Positions 42,186 to 52,895 of a stretch of DNA of 64,000 nt are shown here, piece after piece. Position numbers and translations under genes: made by a program. Below the pieces are notes generated by a model, which made no database searches, was not told the DNA's origin, and saw nothing but the letters and a program-made list of their open reading frames with translations. The stretch is taken from the NCBI GenBank assembly GCA_011049455.1, contig DSBL01000057.1:1-64000 (forward strand), given 5' to 3'. Position 1 is the first letter of the stretch. The number at the start of each line of letters is the position of its first letter. The DNA comes from Desulfonatronum sp. (GTDB lineage: Bacteria > Desulfobacterota > Desulfovibrionia > Desulfovibrionales > Desulfonatronaceae).

Positions 42186-43408
42186 CTGGTCCAGTCGGAA
42201 AGCGGGACGAAACGCCCGCTTTGAACAGTGGAAAAATAGACCGTGTGCAATCCTTGGTGTTGCTCGGGGTCTAGAAAGATCGGCTCACCGATCCCCAGGT
42301 GAAAGAGAATGGAAGATTCACCAAAGGCGTCCTCCCTGTTTTTGCGGAAAGCTTCAAGCGACAATTGCTGCAGCATCTGAGTCAGCACCTTGGCATTCAA
42401 CAGTCCTTCAAAGCTGGCGAAACTGTATTCCAAAGGGGTGTAAGGCTCCGGCGTTCGCTGTTGAGGAACGGAGCAGCGGCACTGGTCCATGATCCAGCGG
42501 TATTCCATGACGCCCCACAGGGAAAAATCCTCATAACTGGGCACGACCTGCGAATTGATCAAATTTTGCGTATAGTCCCGGCCTGTTCGTCGCCCTTCTT
42601 GCAACAGCAGATCCAGCATGCTTTCACTGCTCACAAAGGACAGGTTGGCCACGGGCACATCCCAGTCGGCCTCCCGGGCATCGCGAATAAAGGCGGCCGC
42701 GGCGGCATACGTGGCAACGCTGATCACCACCTCCGGCGCGGCGCGGCGCAGGATTTCCACCTGATCGCGCATGCTCTGCTCAAAATGAAATCCGCGCTGA
42801 TAGGTGGCTTCCTCCACAAGAACCAGGGAACGGCGTTGCAGGGCGTGCCGCAGCCCTTCCCAGCCGCTGCGGCCATAGGCGTCCACCTGGTAGAGGATGG
42901 CGAAGCGCGTTTTGCCCAGATTTGCAAACTCGCGAACCAGGGCCTCCACCTCCTGACCGTAGGAAACGCGCATGTTGAACACGAACTGATCATAAGGCGG
43001 ACGTCGCTGCGGCTCAGCCCCGGTGGCCGGGAAAAAAAGCAACATGTTTCGGTCTTCATAGACCTTGAGCAGCGGCAGGATCCTGGTCACAGTGGGCGTG
43101 CCCACATAGTTGAACAAAAGGTCCGCCCGGTCCTCCTCCACCAGCCTGACGGTATTCTCCAGCGTGGTCGCGGGGTCGTAGGCATCGTCGTAGGCGATGA
43201 ACCGGATCGGACGGCCGTTGATGCCGCCGGTGCGGTTGACATGGTCGAAATACGCTGCCGCGCCTCTATACAACTCGATGCCCAGGGCCTTGATCGGACC
43301 GCTGAAGGCGCCGGACATGCCCACGCGCAGAGGCTCCTCGGCCATGCCGCGTCCCGTGCAGGCAAAAAAGGCCAGCAGCAACATCCCAAAAAATCTGCAC
43401 ATGTTCAT
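42170..43408 (-). CDS. Periplasmic ligand-binding protein (Peripla_BP_6-type ABC substrate-binding family)
   Basis: Signal peptide; [64 protein letters not shown]. Confidence 0.88.
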
Positions 43409-43783
43409 GGCGCATCCTCTGCCCGTTCATCCAGCAAGCGCTGGATCACCGGAGTACGGAGATATCAATGTCAAACTGGCCGGCCAAACGTCGTGCTCCA
43501 ACGCCAAAAACGAATTCCGGCGCGACAAACGTTCGCAAAGCGTGAACATCCGACGGCAACATGCAAGCTCCCTGGTGTTTTCAGTGGTGAACGGCCTATC
43601 CCAAAAAAAGCCCAACGTTCAAAGCGTAGTACGGCACATCGGTTATGACCGGTCTTCTGCTGGAATACATGAAAAAGGATACGTCAAAACAAACCAGGAA
43701 TCCATCATGACGGCCAGATCCCGAACACGAAGAGTTGCCTAGGCCCAAACGTTTATGGCATTTTCCCCGGTAATCTTTTATTC

Positions 43784-44461
43784 ATGCAAGAAGGCACCAT
43801 GACTGAACACCAGCAGAGAGGCGTAATTTTTGATCTGGACGGCACGCTTTTGAACACGCTCGAGGATTTGGCCGAATCCATGAACATCGTTCTTTCCCAA
43901 ATGGGCTGGTCAACGCACCCCACGGAGGCCTACCGTAAATTCGTGGGCAACGGCATGGACATGCTGGTCCAGCGGGCGCTTCCTGAAAAGCATCGCCAAA
44001 AGTCCACCGCGACCGAATGTCTTCGGGCCATGCGCAGGGAATACGCACGGCGTTGGGCCAAGACGACCCGTCCCTACTCCGGAATAACCGCCCTTCTGGA
44101 TCAGCTTGCATCGCAGCAGTGTCCCATGGCCGTATTGTCCAATAAACCAGACGACGCCACCCAGGAAATGGTCAAACATTTTTTCCCGCGGGTCGATTTC
44201 CACGGCATTGCCGGCGCCCAGACGGGCAAACCCAAAAAGCCTGATCCTGCCATGGCACTACAACTTTCTGAAATAATGGGTCTTTCTCCCGGAGCCACAC
44301 TTTTTCTTGGGGATTCAAACACGGACATACAAACGGCCAGAGCGGCCGGAATGGTTGCCCTGGGCGCGGGCTGGGGATTCAGGGGACCAGCCGAACTGCT
44401 GGACGCCGGTGCCGCAGAGGTTCTGGATGCACCTTTGAAGTTGCTCAACTGGCTGGAATAA
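43784..44461 (+). CDS. gph: HAD-superfamily hydrolase, phosphoglycolate phosphatase-like
   Basis: GVIFDLDGTLLNTLEDLAES; AVLSNKPDDATQ; FLGDSNTDIQTARAAGM. Confidence 0.88.
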   Translation: MQEGTMTEHQQRGVIFDLDGTLLNTLEDLAESMNIVLSQMGWSTHPTEAYRKFVGNGMDMLVQRALPEKHRQKSTATECLRAMRREYARRWAKTTRPYSGITALLDQLASQQCPMAVLSNKPDDATQEMVKHFFPRVDFHGIAGAQTGKPKKPDPAMALQLSEIMGLSPGATLFLGDSNTDIQTARAAGMVALGAGWGFRGPAELLDAGAAEVLDAPLKLLNWLE

Positions 44462-44489
44462 AGCAAAATACGGATGGCCACCCTACCGC

Positions 44490-46202
44490 TCAGGTATCGG
44501 AAACGCGTGACAACTTGTTTTTGCCCATTTTTTCCATCTCCTCCTGGCGAAGAGCACGGCGCAAGACTTTGCCCACCAGAGTCTTGGGCAGTTCCGGGCG
44601 GAATTCCACCCGCCGCGGTATCTTGTACTTGGCCAACCGTTGAGCACAAAATTCAATAATCTCAACAGGCTCAACAACCTCTCCATCCTTGGGCACAATG
44701 AAGGCCTTGACGATCTCCCCGCGGGTCGGGTGGGGAATGCCCACAGCCACGGCCTCCTTGACCTTGGGATGTTCGTAGAGGACTTCATCCACATCCCGCG
44801 GATAGATATTATAGCCACCGGAAATGATCATGTCCTTTTTCCTGTCCACAATAAAGCAAAAGCCGTCAGCATCCATATAGGCGATGTCGCCTGTATACAG
44901 CCAGGTGTTGCGGATCGCACTGGCGGTTTCATCCGGCCTGTTCCAATAGCCGAGCATCACTTGGGGTCCGCGAATGACCAATTCGCCCATCTTGCCCGTG
45001 GGCACGGGTACAGCGCCCCCTTCCAGCTCTACAATCGCGGCTTCCGTGCCCGGCATGGGAATCCCGATGGAGCCTGGCTTGCGCTGCCCCTTCAGCGGGT
45101 TTAAATGCGTCACCGGCGAGGCCTCGGTAAGTCCGTATCCTTCAATGATTTCCGCGTTGGTGATCTTTTCAAACTTGTTCATCACCTCCACCGGCAAAGG
45201 CGCGGATCCGGAAATACAATAATCAATGGAGGAGAGTTGATAGTCCTTGAGCTTTTTGTGTTGCAGCATGGCCACAAAAATTGCCGGAACCGCGGGAAAA
45301 ATCGTTGGCTTGGATTTCTGCACGGATTTGAGCAGATCATCCACCACAAGCCGGGGAAAAGGAATAATCGTCGCGGCCAAGGCAACGGACAAATTAATAC
45401 ATACGGTCAGGCCGAAAATATGAAAAAATGGCAAGACAGCCAACAAAGTATGATGTTTCGTCTTTAATTCCGGGAGCATGGCCAGGCATTGCTGAACATT
45501 GGCGGTCAAATTGAAATGGCTGAGCATCACTCCCTTGGGCACTCCGGTGGTTCCGCCGGTATATTGAAGCATGGCCAATTCCTGACGGGGATCACTCACG
45601 GCGTGCGTATGGATCTCTTTGCCTTTGACCACTTCCCGCCACCGCAGGATATTTTCATCCTCAAACGGGACATCCGTTCCCATTTTTTGTTTCCAGGCCT
45701 TGAGACGAAAGAGTTGCCGCAAGGGAAAAGCCAGCGCGTCGGCGATGCTGGTGACGATAATTTTTCTGAACCGCGCTTGTGTCCGGATTTCCTTGATTTT
45801 CGGCCAAAGCAAATCCAAGGTGATCAAAAACTCGGCCCCGCTGTCCGAAATCTGTTCCCGCAATTCCTTTTCCATATACAAAGGGTTCATCATTACCAGA
45901 ACCCCGCCCGCCTTGAGCGCTCCGAAAAAGGTGATCAACGTCTGCGGCAGGTTGGGCAGCAGGACGGCTACCCGAGCCCCTGGACGCAACCCCAGGCGGC
46001 GCAGATTCGCTGCGACCACTCCGGTCAAGCGGTCAAATTCCGCATAAGTCATGGACCAGTTTTTGAAGACAATGGCCTTGCGTTTTGGAAAATTTTTCGC
46101 CGCGTTGGCCAAAAAATCAGGAATGGACGAGACTTGAGGTTCGAAGTGCAAGGGGGTTTCGGGACCATAGAATTTTGTCCAGGCCCTGGGCGCCTCTATC
46201 AT
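44490..46202 (-). CDS. fadD: Long-chain fatty-acid--CoA ligase
   Basis: AMP-binding motif MLQYTGGTTGVPKGVMLSH; EGYGLTEASPVTHLNP; LYTGDIAYMDADGFCFIVDRKKDMIISGGYNIYP. Confidence 0.93.
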   Translation of the reverse strand: MIEAPRAWTKFYGPETPLHFEPQVSSIPDFLANAAKNFPKRKAIVFKNWSMTYAEFDRLTGVVAANLRRLGLRPGARVAVLLPNLPQTLITFFGALKAGGVLVMMNPLYMEKELREQISDSGAEFLITLDLLWPKIKEIRTQARFRKIIVTSIADALAFPLRQLFRLKAWKQKMGTDVPFEDENILRWREVVKGKEIHTHAVSDPRQELAMLQYTGGTTGVPKGVMLSHFNLTANVQQCLAMLPELKTKHHTLLAVLPFFHIFGLTVCINLSVALAATIIPFPRLVVDDLLKSVQKSKPTIFPAVPAIFVAMLQHKKLKDYQLSSIDYCISGSAPLPVEVMNKFEKITNAEIIEGYGLTEASPVTHLNPLKGQRKPGSIGIPMPGTEAAIVELEGGAVPVPTGKMGELVIRGPQVMLGYWNRPDETASAIRNTWLYTGDIAYMDADGFCFIVDRKKDMIISGGYNIYPRDVDEVLYEHPKVKEAVAVGIPHPTRGEIVKAFIVPKDGEVVEPVEIIEFCAQRLAKYKIPRRVEFRPELPKTLVGKVLRRALRQEEMEKMGKNKLSRVSDT

Positions 46203-46463
46203 GCGACAACCTCGCTTTTTTTGAAATGATCGACCGAACGGGCAGTATTATTTTGAAACAACGCTTTTGTCCAGAAAATCGTGACGATTGTGGTACGCCT
46301 GACGCCGCAGGCCAGGTGCATCCCCTGGATTCCCGGTTGCCATTCCCTGAACTCTCTTGTAGAAAAAAATGTTTTCCAGGCGTCACTCCGATTTCCAGTC
46401 CATGCCTGTTTTAGCTGTCGTTTGCCATCCAAATTTTCCAAAAATATTGTAAGCAGCCACGCA

Positions 46464-49400
46464 ATGCCCAAACGAACCGACTTGCGCCGCATTCTGCTCA
46501 TCGGCTCCGGCCCCATTGTCATCGGCCAGGCCTGCGAGTTCGACTATTCCGGCACCCAAGCCCTCAAGGCCCTGAAAGAGGAAGGGTACGAAGTGATTCT
46601 GGTCAATTCCAATCCGGCCACGATCATGACCGACCCGGAACTGGCCGACAGAACCTACATCGAATCTATCGACCCTGATGTCGTGGCCCGGATCATCGCC
46701 CGGGAACGACCGGACGCCCTGCTTCCGACCCTGGGCGGCCAGACCGGCCTGAACACAGCCGTGGCCCTGGCCGAGTCCGGCGTGCTGGACCAGTTCGCCG
46801 TGGAACTGATCGGCGCATCCCTGCCCGCCATCCGCAAGGCCGAAAGCCGCGAGGAATTCCGACAGGCCATGCACAACATCGGTCTCCAGGTCCCCAAGAG
46901 CATCATCGTACGCACCATGGCCCAGGTCCGCGACGCCTGCCAAGAAATGGACTTTCCGGTGATCGTTCGTCCTGCCTTCACCCTGGGCGGAACGGGCGGC
47001 GGCGTGGCCTACAACCAGGAGGATCTGGAATCCCTGGCCTCGCAGGGGCTTGACGCCAGCCTGAAAAGCGAGGTCATGCTGGAACAGTCCATCCTGGGAT
47101 GGAAAGAGTTCGAGCTGGAGGTCATGCGGGACAGGAACGACAACTGCGTGATCATCTGTTCCATCGAAAACCTGGACCCCATGGGCGTGCATACCGGCGA
47201 CTCGGTGACCGTGGCCCCGGCCCAGACACTGACCGATGTCGAATACCAATGTATGCGCAATGCTTCCCTGGACATCATGCGCGAAATCGGCGTGGAAACC
47301 GGCGGCTCCAATGTCCAGTTCGCGGTCAATCCCATGAACGGCGACCTGATGGTCATTGAGATGAACCCGCGCGTATCCCGTTCCTCGGCACTGGCTTCCA
47401 AGGCCACAGGTTTTCCCATTGCCAAGATCGCGGCCAAGCTCGCCGTGGGATACACCCTGGACGAACTGCCCAACGACATCACCCGGGAAACCATGGCCTC
47501 CTTTGAACCGGCCATTGACTACTGCGTGATCAAGATTCCCAGGTTCACCTTCGAGAAATTCCCCGGTTCCCAGGACTTCCTGACCACGTCCATGAAAAGC
47601 GTGGGCGAAACCATGGCCATAGGCCGGACCTTCAAGGAAGCCCTGCAAAAGGGCCTGCGCTCCCTGGAAGTGGGCGTCGCCGGACTGAGCCTTGATCTTT
47701 GCGCAAACGTACCGGACAGTGAAACCATTCTGGCCGGGCTGCGTCGCCCCCATTCCAAGCGGCTGTTCGTCCTGCGCCAGGCCCTGGTGGCCGGCCTGCC
47801 CGAACAGGACATCTGCCGGGCCACGGGCATTGATCCCTGGTTTGTCCGCCAGCTCGCTGAAATTGTGGCCTTTGAGGACGAACTGAAGACCTTTGCACTC
47901 ACTGAAAGCCTGTCCGCCGACAATCCCAAACTGCCTGTCATCCTGCGCCGGGCCAAGGAACTGGGATTTTCGGACGTGCAATTGGCTGCGGCCTGGCAAC
48001 GAAGCGAGGCCGATATCCGCCTCTTACGCGAAACCCTGGCCGTCCTGCCCGTTTACAAGCTGGTGGACACCTGCGCGGCTGAATTCGAGGCCTACACGCC
48101 CTACTATTACTCCACTTATGAACAGGAAACCGAAACCAGGGCCAGCGACCGTCGCAAGGTGATCATCCTGGGCGGCGGACCCAACCGCATCGGCCAAGGC
48201 ATTGAGTTTGATTACTGTTGCGTCCATGCCTCCTACGCGCTTCGGGAAATGGGCGTGGAATCCATCATGGTCAACTCCAACCCGGAAACCGTGAGCACGG
48301 ACTACGACACCTCGGATCGGCTGTACTTCGAACCGCTGACCTTCGAGGACGTGCTGAACATCGTGGAAACGGAGCATCCCGAAGGGATCATCGTTCAGTT
48401 CGGAGGCCAGACCCCTTTGAATCTGGCCGTTCCCCTGATGCGCGCCGGCGTGCCCATTTTGGGCACGTCCCCGGACAGCATTGACCGGGCCGAGGACCGG
48501 GAGCAATTCCAGGCCTTGCTGCACAAGCTTGGCTTGCGCCAGCCTGAAAACGGCATGGCCATGAATCCTGAAGAAGCCATCCATATCGCCGCGCGCATCG
48601 GCTACCCCGTCGTGGTGCGTCCCTCCTATGTCCTTGGCGGACGAGCCATGGAAATCGTGCATGATGAATCCGAATTGCGCTTGTACTTTGACGACGCGGC
48701 CCAGGTCCGACCAGGCCATCCGATCCTCATCGACAAATTCTTGCAGCACGCCGTTGAGGTGGACGTGGACGCCTTGAGCGACGGCAACAACACTTTCGTG
48801 GCCGGAATCATGGAACACATCGAGGAAGCAGGCATCCATTCCGGAGACTCGGCCTGCGTATTGCCGCCGCACACCCTGCCTTTTGACATCATCGAAGAAA
48901 TCCGACGCCAGACAGCGGCTCTGGCCGCCGAATTGGGCGTGATCGGCCTGATGAACATCCAGTATGCCGTCAGGGGCAAAACCATCTTCATTCTGGAAGT
49001 CAATCCCCGGGCCTCGCGCACCGTGCCCTTTGTGAGCAAGGCCACGGGCCTGCCCCTGGCCAAGCTGGCCACCCGGCTGATGCTTGGAGAACGCCTGCAG
49101 GACCTGAACATCCCAATCCAAGCACCATTGAATCATGTTTCGGTCAAGGAGGCTGTCTTTCCTTTCCGCCGTTTCCCCGGCGTGGACATCCTGTTGGGAC
49201 CAGAAATGCGCTCCACTGGTGAAGTCATGGGCATTGACCACACTTTCGGTCTGGCCTTCATGAAAAGCCAGCTCGCGGCGGGCCAGCGTTTGCCCGAATC
49301 CGGCTCGGTGTTCATCTCAGTCAATGATCAGGACAAGCCGGAACTGCTTTCAGCTGCAAAAATCTTCGCGGACTTGGGCTTCAAAATCCTGGCCACCAGA

Positions 49401-49700
49401 GGCACTGCGGAGTATCTGCAGGATAACGGCCTGTCCCCTGAACTGGTGTTCAAAGTCCATGAGGGACGTCCCCATGTGGTGGATCACATCAAAAACAAGG
49501 CCATTCACCTGGTGATCAACACATCCTCGGGCCAGAAGACCGTCCGGGATTCATCGGCCATTCGTCAGACAACATTGCTGTACGGAATTCCTTATACCAC
49601 CACCGTGGCCGGGGCCAAGGCCATGGCCATGGCCGTCAAGGAGCAGAAGGGCCGAGGACTGAAGGTCAAGAGCTTGCAAGAATATCATGAACAGGGTTGA
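46464..49700 (+). CDS. carB: Carbamoyl-phosphate synthase large subunit
   Basis: [37 protein letters not shown]; duplicated ATP-grasp halves; [20 protein letters not shown]. Confidence 0.97.
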   Translation: MPKRTDLRRILLIGSGPIVIGQACEFDYSGTQALKALKEEGYEVILVNSNPATIMTDPELADRTYIESIDPDVVARIIARERPDALLPTLGGQTGLNTAVALAESGVLDQFAVELIGASLPAIRKAESREEFRQAMHNIGLQVPKSIIVRTMAQVRDACQEMDFPVIVRPAFTLGGTGGGVAYNQEDLESLASQGLDASLKSEVMLEQSILGWKEFELEVMRDRNDNCVIICSIENLDPMGVHTGDSVTVAPAQTLTDVEYQCMRNASLDIMREIGVETGGSNVQFAVNPMNGDLMVIEMNPRVSRSSALASKATGFPIAKIAAKLAVGYTLDELPNDITRETMASFEPAIDYCVIKIPRFTFEKFPGSQDFLTTSMKSVGETMAIGRTFKEALQKGLRSLEVGVAGLSLDLCANVPDSETILAGLRRPHSKRLFVLRQALVAGLPEQDICRATGIDPWFVRQLAEIVAFEDELKTFALTESLSADNPKLPVILRRAKELGFSDVQLAAAWQRSEADIRLLRETLAVLPVYKLVDTCAAEFEAYTPYYYSTYEQETETRASDRRKVIILGGGPNRIGQGIEFDYCCVHASYALREMGVESIMVNSNPETVSTDYDTSDRLYFEPLTFEDVLNIVETEHPEGIIVQFGGQTPLNLAVPLMRAGVPILGTSPDSIDRAEDREQFQALLHKLGLRQPENGMAMNPEEAIHIAARIGYPVVVRPSYVLGGRAMEIVHDESELRLYFDDAAQVRPGHPILIDKFLQHAVEVDVDALSDGNNTFVAGIMEHIEEAGIHSGDSACVLPPHTLPFDIIEEIRRQTAALAAELGVIGLMNIQYAVRGKTIFILEVNPRASRTVPFVSKATGLPLAKLATRLMLGERLQDLNIPIQAPLNHVSVKEAVFPFRRFPGVDILLGPEMRSTGEVMGIDHTFGLAFMKSQLAAGQRLPESGSVFISVNDQDKPELLSAAKIFADLGFKILATRGTAEYLQDNGLSPELVFKVHEGRPHVVDHIKNKAIHLVINTSSGQKTVRDSSAIRQTTLLYGIPYTTTVAGAKAMAMAVKEQKGRGLKVKSLQEYHEQG

Positions 49701-49747
49701 GAATTGCCGGTGGGAAGGAGAAACGTTTCCAGGATGAGGAACAAGGC

Positions 49748-51145
49748 ATGAAACGTGAATATTGCGGTCTAGTAGGCATCTCCGGGCATCCCGAAGCGGC
49801 GCGGATGACCTATTTCGGCTTGTACGCCCTGCAGCACCGGGGCCAGGAAAGCGCTGGAATCGTCACCTGGGACGGGAACAAGCTTCGGGAGCAACGGGGC
49901 ATGGGCCTGGTGGCCGACGTGTTCAACGAACGTCATCTGGGCAAAGAGCTCAAGGGATCCACAGCCTTGGGCCACATCCGCTATTCCACCACCGGGGCGT
50001 CGTTGATCCGCAATGCCCAACCATTCATGGTTCGCTTCAGGGATTATCGTCTGGCCATCGGACACAACGGCAATCTGGTCAATGCCCAGGTCTTGCGCCG
50101 CGAATTGGAAGGCCAGGGATCCATTTTTCAGACCACCATGGACAGCGAAGTGATCGTGCATTTGATCGCCCGCAACCTGAACGGAAAGAGCCTGGAAGAA
50201 GCCATTGCCGCAGCCTGTTCCCGCATTCAAGGGGCCTATTCCCTGATCATATTGGCCAACAACAAGCTCATCGCCCTGCGCGATCCGCTGGGTTTTCGTC
50301 CCCTGTCCCTGGGCCGAATGGGCGACGTCTACGTGGTGGCTTCGGAGACCTGCGCCTTTGACTTGTTGGAGGCCGAGTACCTGCGCTGCGTCGAACCCGG
50401 CGAAATGGTGGTCATTGAAGACCGCTGCCTGGCCAGTACCCGTTTCGCTCCACAGGTTCCTGCCAAATCCTGTATTTTTGAACTGATCTATTTCGCCCGC
50501 CCCGATTCCCTGGTCTTTGGCAAGGAAGTCTATTCCACCCGCAAGAAAATGGGGGTCATGCTGGCCCAGGAAGCCCCGGTGCAAGGCGACTACATCATGC
50601 CTTTCCCGGACTCGGGGATGTACGCGGCCGTCGGCTATGCCCAGGCCTCGAACCTGCCCTTCGAGCTGGCCATGATTCGCAATCACTATATCGGGCGGAC
50701 ATTCATCCAACCCTCCCAGGACATGCGGGACTTCGGGGTGCGGGTCAAGCTCAATCCCGTCCGCTCGTTGATCAAAGACAAACGATTCGTGATTGTTGAA
50801 GATTCCATTGTGCGCGGCACCACCATCCGGACCAGGGTCAAGAAACTGCGGGAGCTGGGGGCGCGGGAGATCCATATGCGGGTCAGCTGTCCACCCATCC
50901 GTCACCCCTGTTTTTTCGGTATTGACTTTTCCTCCAAGGGAGAATTGATCGCCGCGAACAATAGCGTGGCCGACATCGCCCGGTATATCGGCCTGGACAG
51001 CCTGCACTACCTGAGCATCGAGGGACTTTTGGCCGCCACTGGCGGCGACAACGGATATTGTCTGGCCTGTTTTGACGGCAATTATCCCGTTCCTCCGTCC
51101 GGACAGTGCTTTAAAATGTGTTTGGAGGATAGAACCTCCGAATAA
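49748..51145 (+). CDS. purF: Amidophosphoribosyltransferase
   Basis: CGLVGISGHPEAARMTYFGLYALQHRGQESAGIV; PRPP site FVIVEDSIVRGTTIRTRVKKL. Confidence 0.97.
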   Translation: MKREYCGLVGISGHPEAARMTYFGLYALQHRGQESAGIVTWDGNKLREQRGMGLVADVFNERHLGKELKGSTALGHIRYSTTGASLIRNAQPFMVRFRDYRLAIGHNGNLVNAQVLRRELEGQGSIFQTTMDSEVIVHLIARNLNGKSLEEAIAAACSRIQGAYSLIILANNKLIALRDPLGFRPLSLGRMGDVYVVASETCAFDLLEAEYLRCVEPGEMVVIEDRCLASTRFAPQVPAKSCIFELIYFARPDSLVFGKEVYSTRKKMGVMLAQEAPVQGDYIMPFPDSGMYAAVGYAQASNLPFELAMIRNHYIGRTFIQPSQDMRDFGVRVKLNPVRSLIKDKRFVIVEDSIVRGTTIRTRVKKLRELGAREIHMRVSCPPIRHPCFFGIDFSSKGELIAANNSVADIARYIGLDSLHYLSIEGLLAATGGDNGYCLACFDGNYPVPPSGQCFKMCLEDRTSE

Positions 51146-51215
51146 CATTGGACGTACATGATTGACAGGTAGCTGACAGGAGCAGCTTCTTGCAAACGCT
51201 GACGACCCGAACGCC

Positions 51216-52223
51216 ATGACCCAGAATGCCGCCTTTAAAGAAACCCCGCCCGTCGATTGGCTGACCGTGGGCCGCGAGGTCTTGGACATAGAAATCGCAG
51301 GCTTGAGCGCTGTCCGCGATCAGTTGGGGCATGGATTTGTGGATGCCGTCCAGACCCTGGCCGCTTGCCAGGGCCGGGTGGTGGTCACGGGAATCGGCAA
51401 GTCCGGACTGGTGGGCCGTAAGATCGCCGCAACCTTCAGCAGCACGGGGACCCCGTCTTTTTTTCTGCACCCAGTGGAGGGCGCTCACGGCGACCTGGGC
51501 ATGATCCGACAGGAGGACGTCGTCCTGGCCATCTCCAACAGCGGGGAAACCGACGAACTGAATGCCGTTTTGCCCACCATGCGCTCCCTGGGCTTGTGCA
51601 TACTGGGCATAACCAAAAACGAGCGCTCCACCATGGCCGGTCTGTGCGACGTCGTCCTCAAGGTGCATGTCCCCAGAGAGGCTTGTCCGTTCGGCTTGGC
51701 GCCCACGGCCAGCACGACGGCGATTTTAGCTGTGGGAGACGCTCTGGCGGTCTGTTTGATCCGCTGGAAACGTTTCGACGCCCGAGATTTTCGACGTTGC
51801 CATCCCGGAGGGATCTTGGGACAACGTCTGCGTCTGTCCATCAAGGACGTGATGCACCGGGAAAGCATCCCCAAGGTTGGCCACGACGCCCCTGTTTCCC
51901 TGGCACTAGACGTGCTCAATCAGGGAGGTCTCGGCACCGTGGCCGTGGTCGACGCTGTCGGCGCACTGATCGGCATTCTTACGGACGGGGATGTGCGTCG
52001 CCTGGTATGTCAGGGCCTTCTGGACCCGGGCGTGCCGGTTGACCAAGTAATGACTCGAAGACCCCGCTGCATACGTCCGGAACAGTCAGCGGCCTCGGCC
52101 CTGGACATCATGGAGGTCGCGGCGATCACCGTGCTGCCGGTGGTGGATGAGCGCAACACCCTCTTGGGCATGGTTCATCTGCATGACCTGCTGGGCAAAG
52201 GTCGAGTCAAATTCTCCGATTAA
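51216..52223 (+). CDS. kdsD: KpsF/GutQ-type arabinose-5-phosphate isomerase (SIS + CBS pair)
   Basis: VVTGIGKSGLVGRKIAATFSSTGTPSFFLHPVEGAHGDLGMI; C-terminal CBS domains. Confidence 0.93.
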   Translation: MTQNAAFKETPPVDWLTVGREVLDIEIAGLSAVRDQLGHGFVDAVQTLAACQGRVVVTGIGKSGLVGRKIAATFSSTGTPSFFLHPVEGAHGDLGMIRQEDVVLAISNSGETDELNAVLPTMRSLGLCILGITKNERSTMAGLCDVVLKVHVPREACPFGLAPTASTTAILAVGDALAVCLIRWKRFDARDFRRCHPGGILGQRLRLSIKDVMHRESIPKVGHDAPVSLALDVLNQGGLGTVAVVDAVGALIGILTDGDVRRLVCQGLLDPGVPVDQVMTRRPRCIRPEQSAASALDIMEVAAITVLPVVDERNTLLGMVHLHDLLGKGRVKFSD

Positions 52224-52238
52224 GCGTCTTTTTCAACC

Positions 52239-52772
52239 ATGAATGATCCCGACATCTGCGTCCAGTGCGGGGCAATGCACGCCACTTGCTGTCAAATCTC
52301 CCCGGGACGAGAAGAATCGTGCTTTCCCTTGAGTCTTGAAGAACGGCGAAAACTGGAACGTTGTGGAGTTTTCATTTCCGGACCTCGCTTTGCGTTGAGC
52401 TCCAATTCCAAAACATTTCTGCGCCATCTGCGCCGGCTGTTTCCACAAGATGCCCTCGCCCTTCACCGCCTGTTTCCCCTGGATGCATCACACCATCGCC
52501 TCGCCCTCACACCCCGGGGACACTGTGTTTTTTTGGGCGCTACGGGTTGCATGATGCGTATGGAAGATCGACCGTATTATTGCCGGCTGTATCCATTTTG
52601 GTTCATCGGAAAACGGCTTTCCGGATTTGCATCATCCGCATGTCTTGCTGTACAATGTTCTCCCTCGCTCACGGGCTTGTGTTCCCTTTTCAACACCAGC
52701 GAATCAGCGTTGTGGGATTTATACACGCGGCTCCGTGTTGCGTGGGGAATTGATCACCATGTGGAGATGTAA
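52239..52772 (+). CDS. YkgJ-like cysteine-cluster protein
   Basis: DICVQCGAMHATCCQISPGREESC...CVFLGATGCMMRMEDRPYYCRLYPFW. Confidence 0.75.
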   Translation: MNDPDICVQCGAMHATCCQISPGREESCFPLSLEERRKLERCGVFISGPRFALSSNSKTFLRHLRRLFPQDALALHRLFPLDASHHRLALTPRGHCVFLGATGCMMRMEDRPYYCRLYPFWFIGKRLSGFASSACLAVQCSPSLTGLCSLFNTSESALWDLYTRLRVAWGIDHHVEM

Positions 52773-52895
52773 ACACAATTTTTGACGGGGATTTGATTTT
52801 TCCCGTGAATCCAACAAGACTTTGCGCACTCATGCATTGACACGGGCAGATGTTCAAACATGTCCAACTGTAACCATTAATCGCTCGACAAGTAC

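Noticed and set aside
42299-43648. 449-aa plus-strand ORF opposite the Peripla_BP_6 protein gene
   Set aside because: Low-complexity shadow translation; the minus-strand gene has a signal peptide and family motifs.
43197-43742. 181-aa plus-strand ORF in and beside the binding-protein gene
   Set aside because: Mostly antisense to a clear gene, no conserved motif; the 43.41-43.78 kb gap is treated as intergenic.
46383-47999. 538-aa minus-strand ORF antisense to carB
   Set aside because: Shadow ORF of a highly conserved gene; Gly/His/Gln-rich composition and no recognisable domain.
48024-49241. 405-aa minus-strand ORF antisense to the second half of carB
   Set aside because: Same shadow-ORF pattern; carB is unambiguous.
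49769-51289. 506-aa minus-strand ORF antisense to purF
   Set aside because: Shadow ORF from GC-rich codon bias on the opposite strand; no domain signature.
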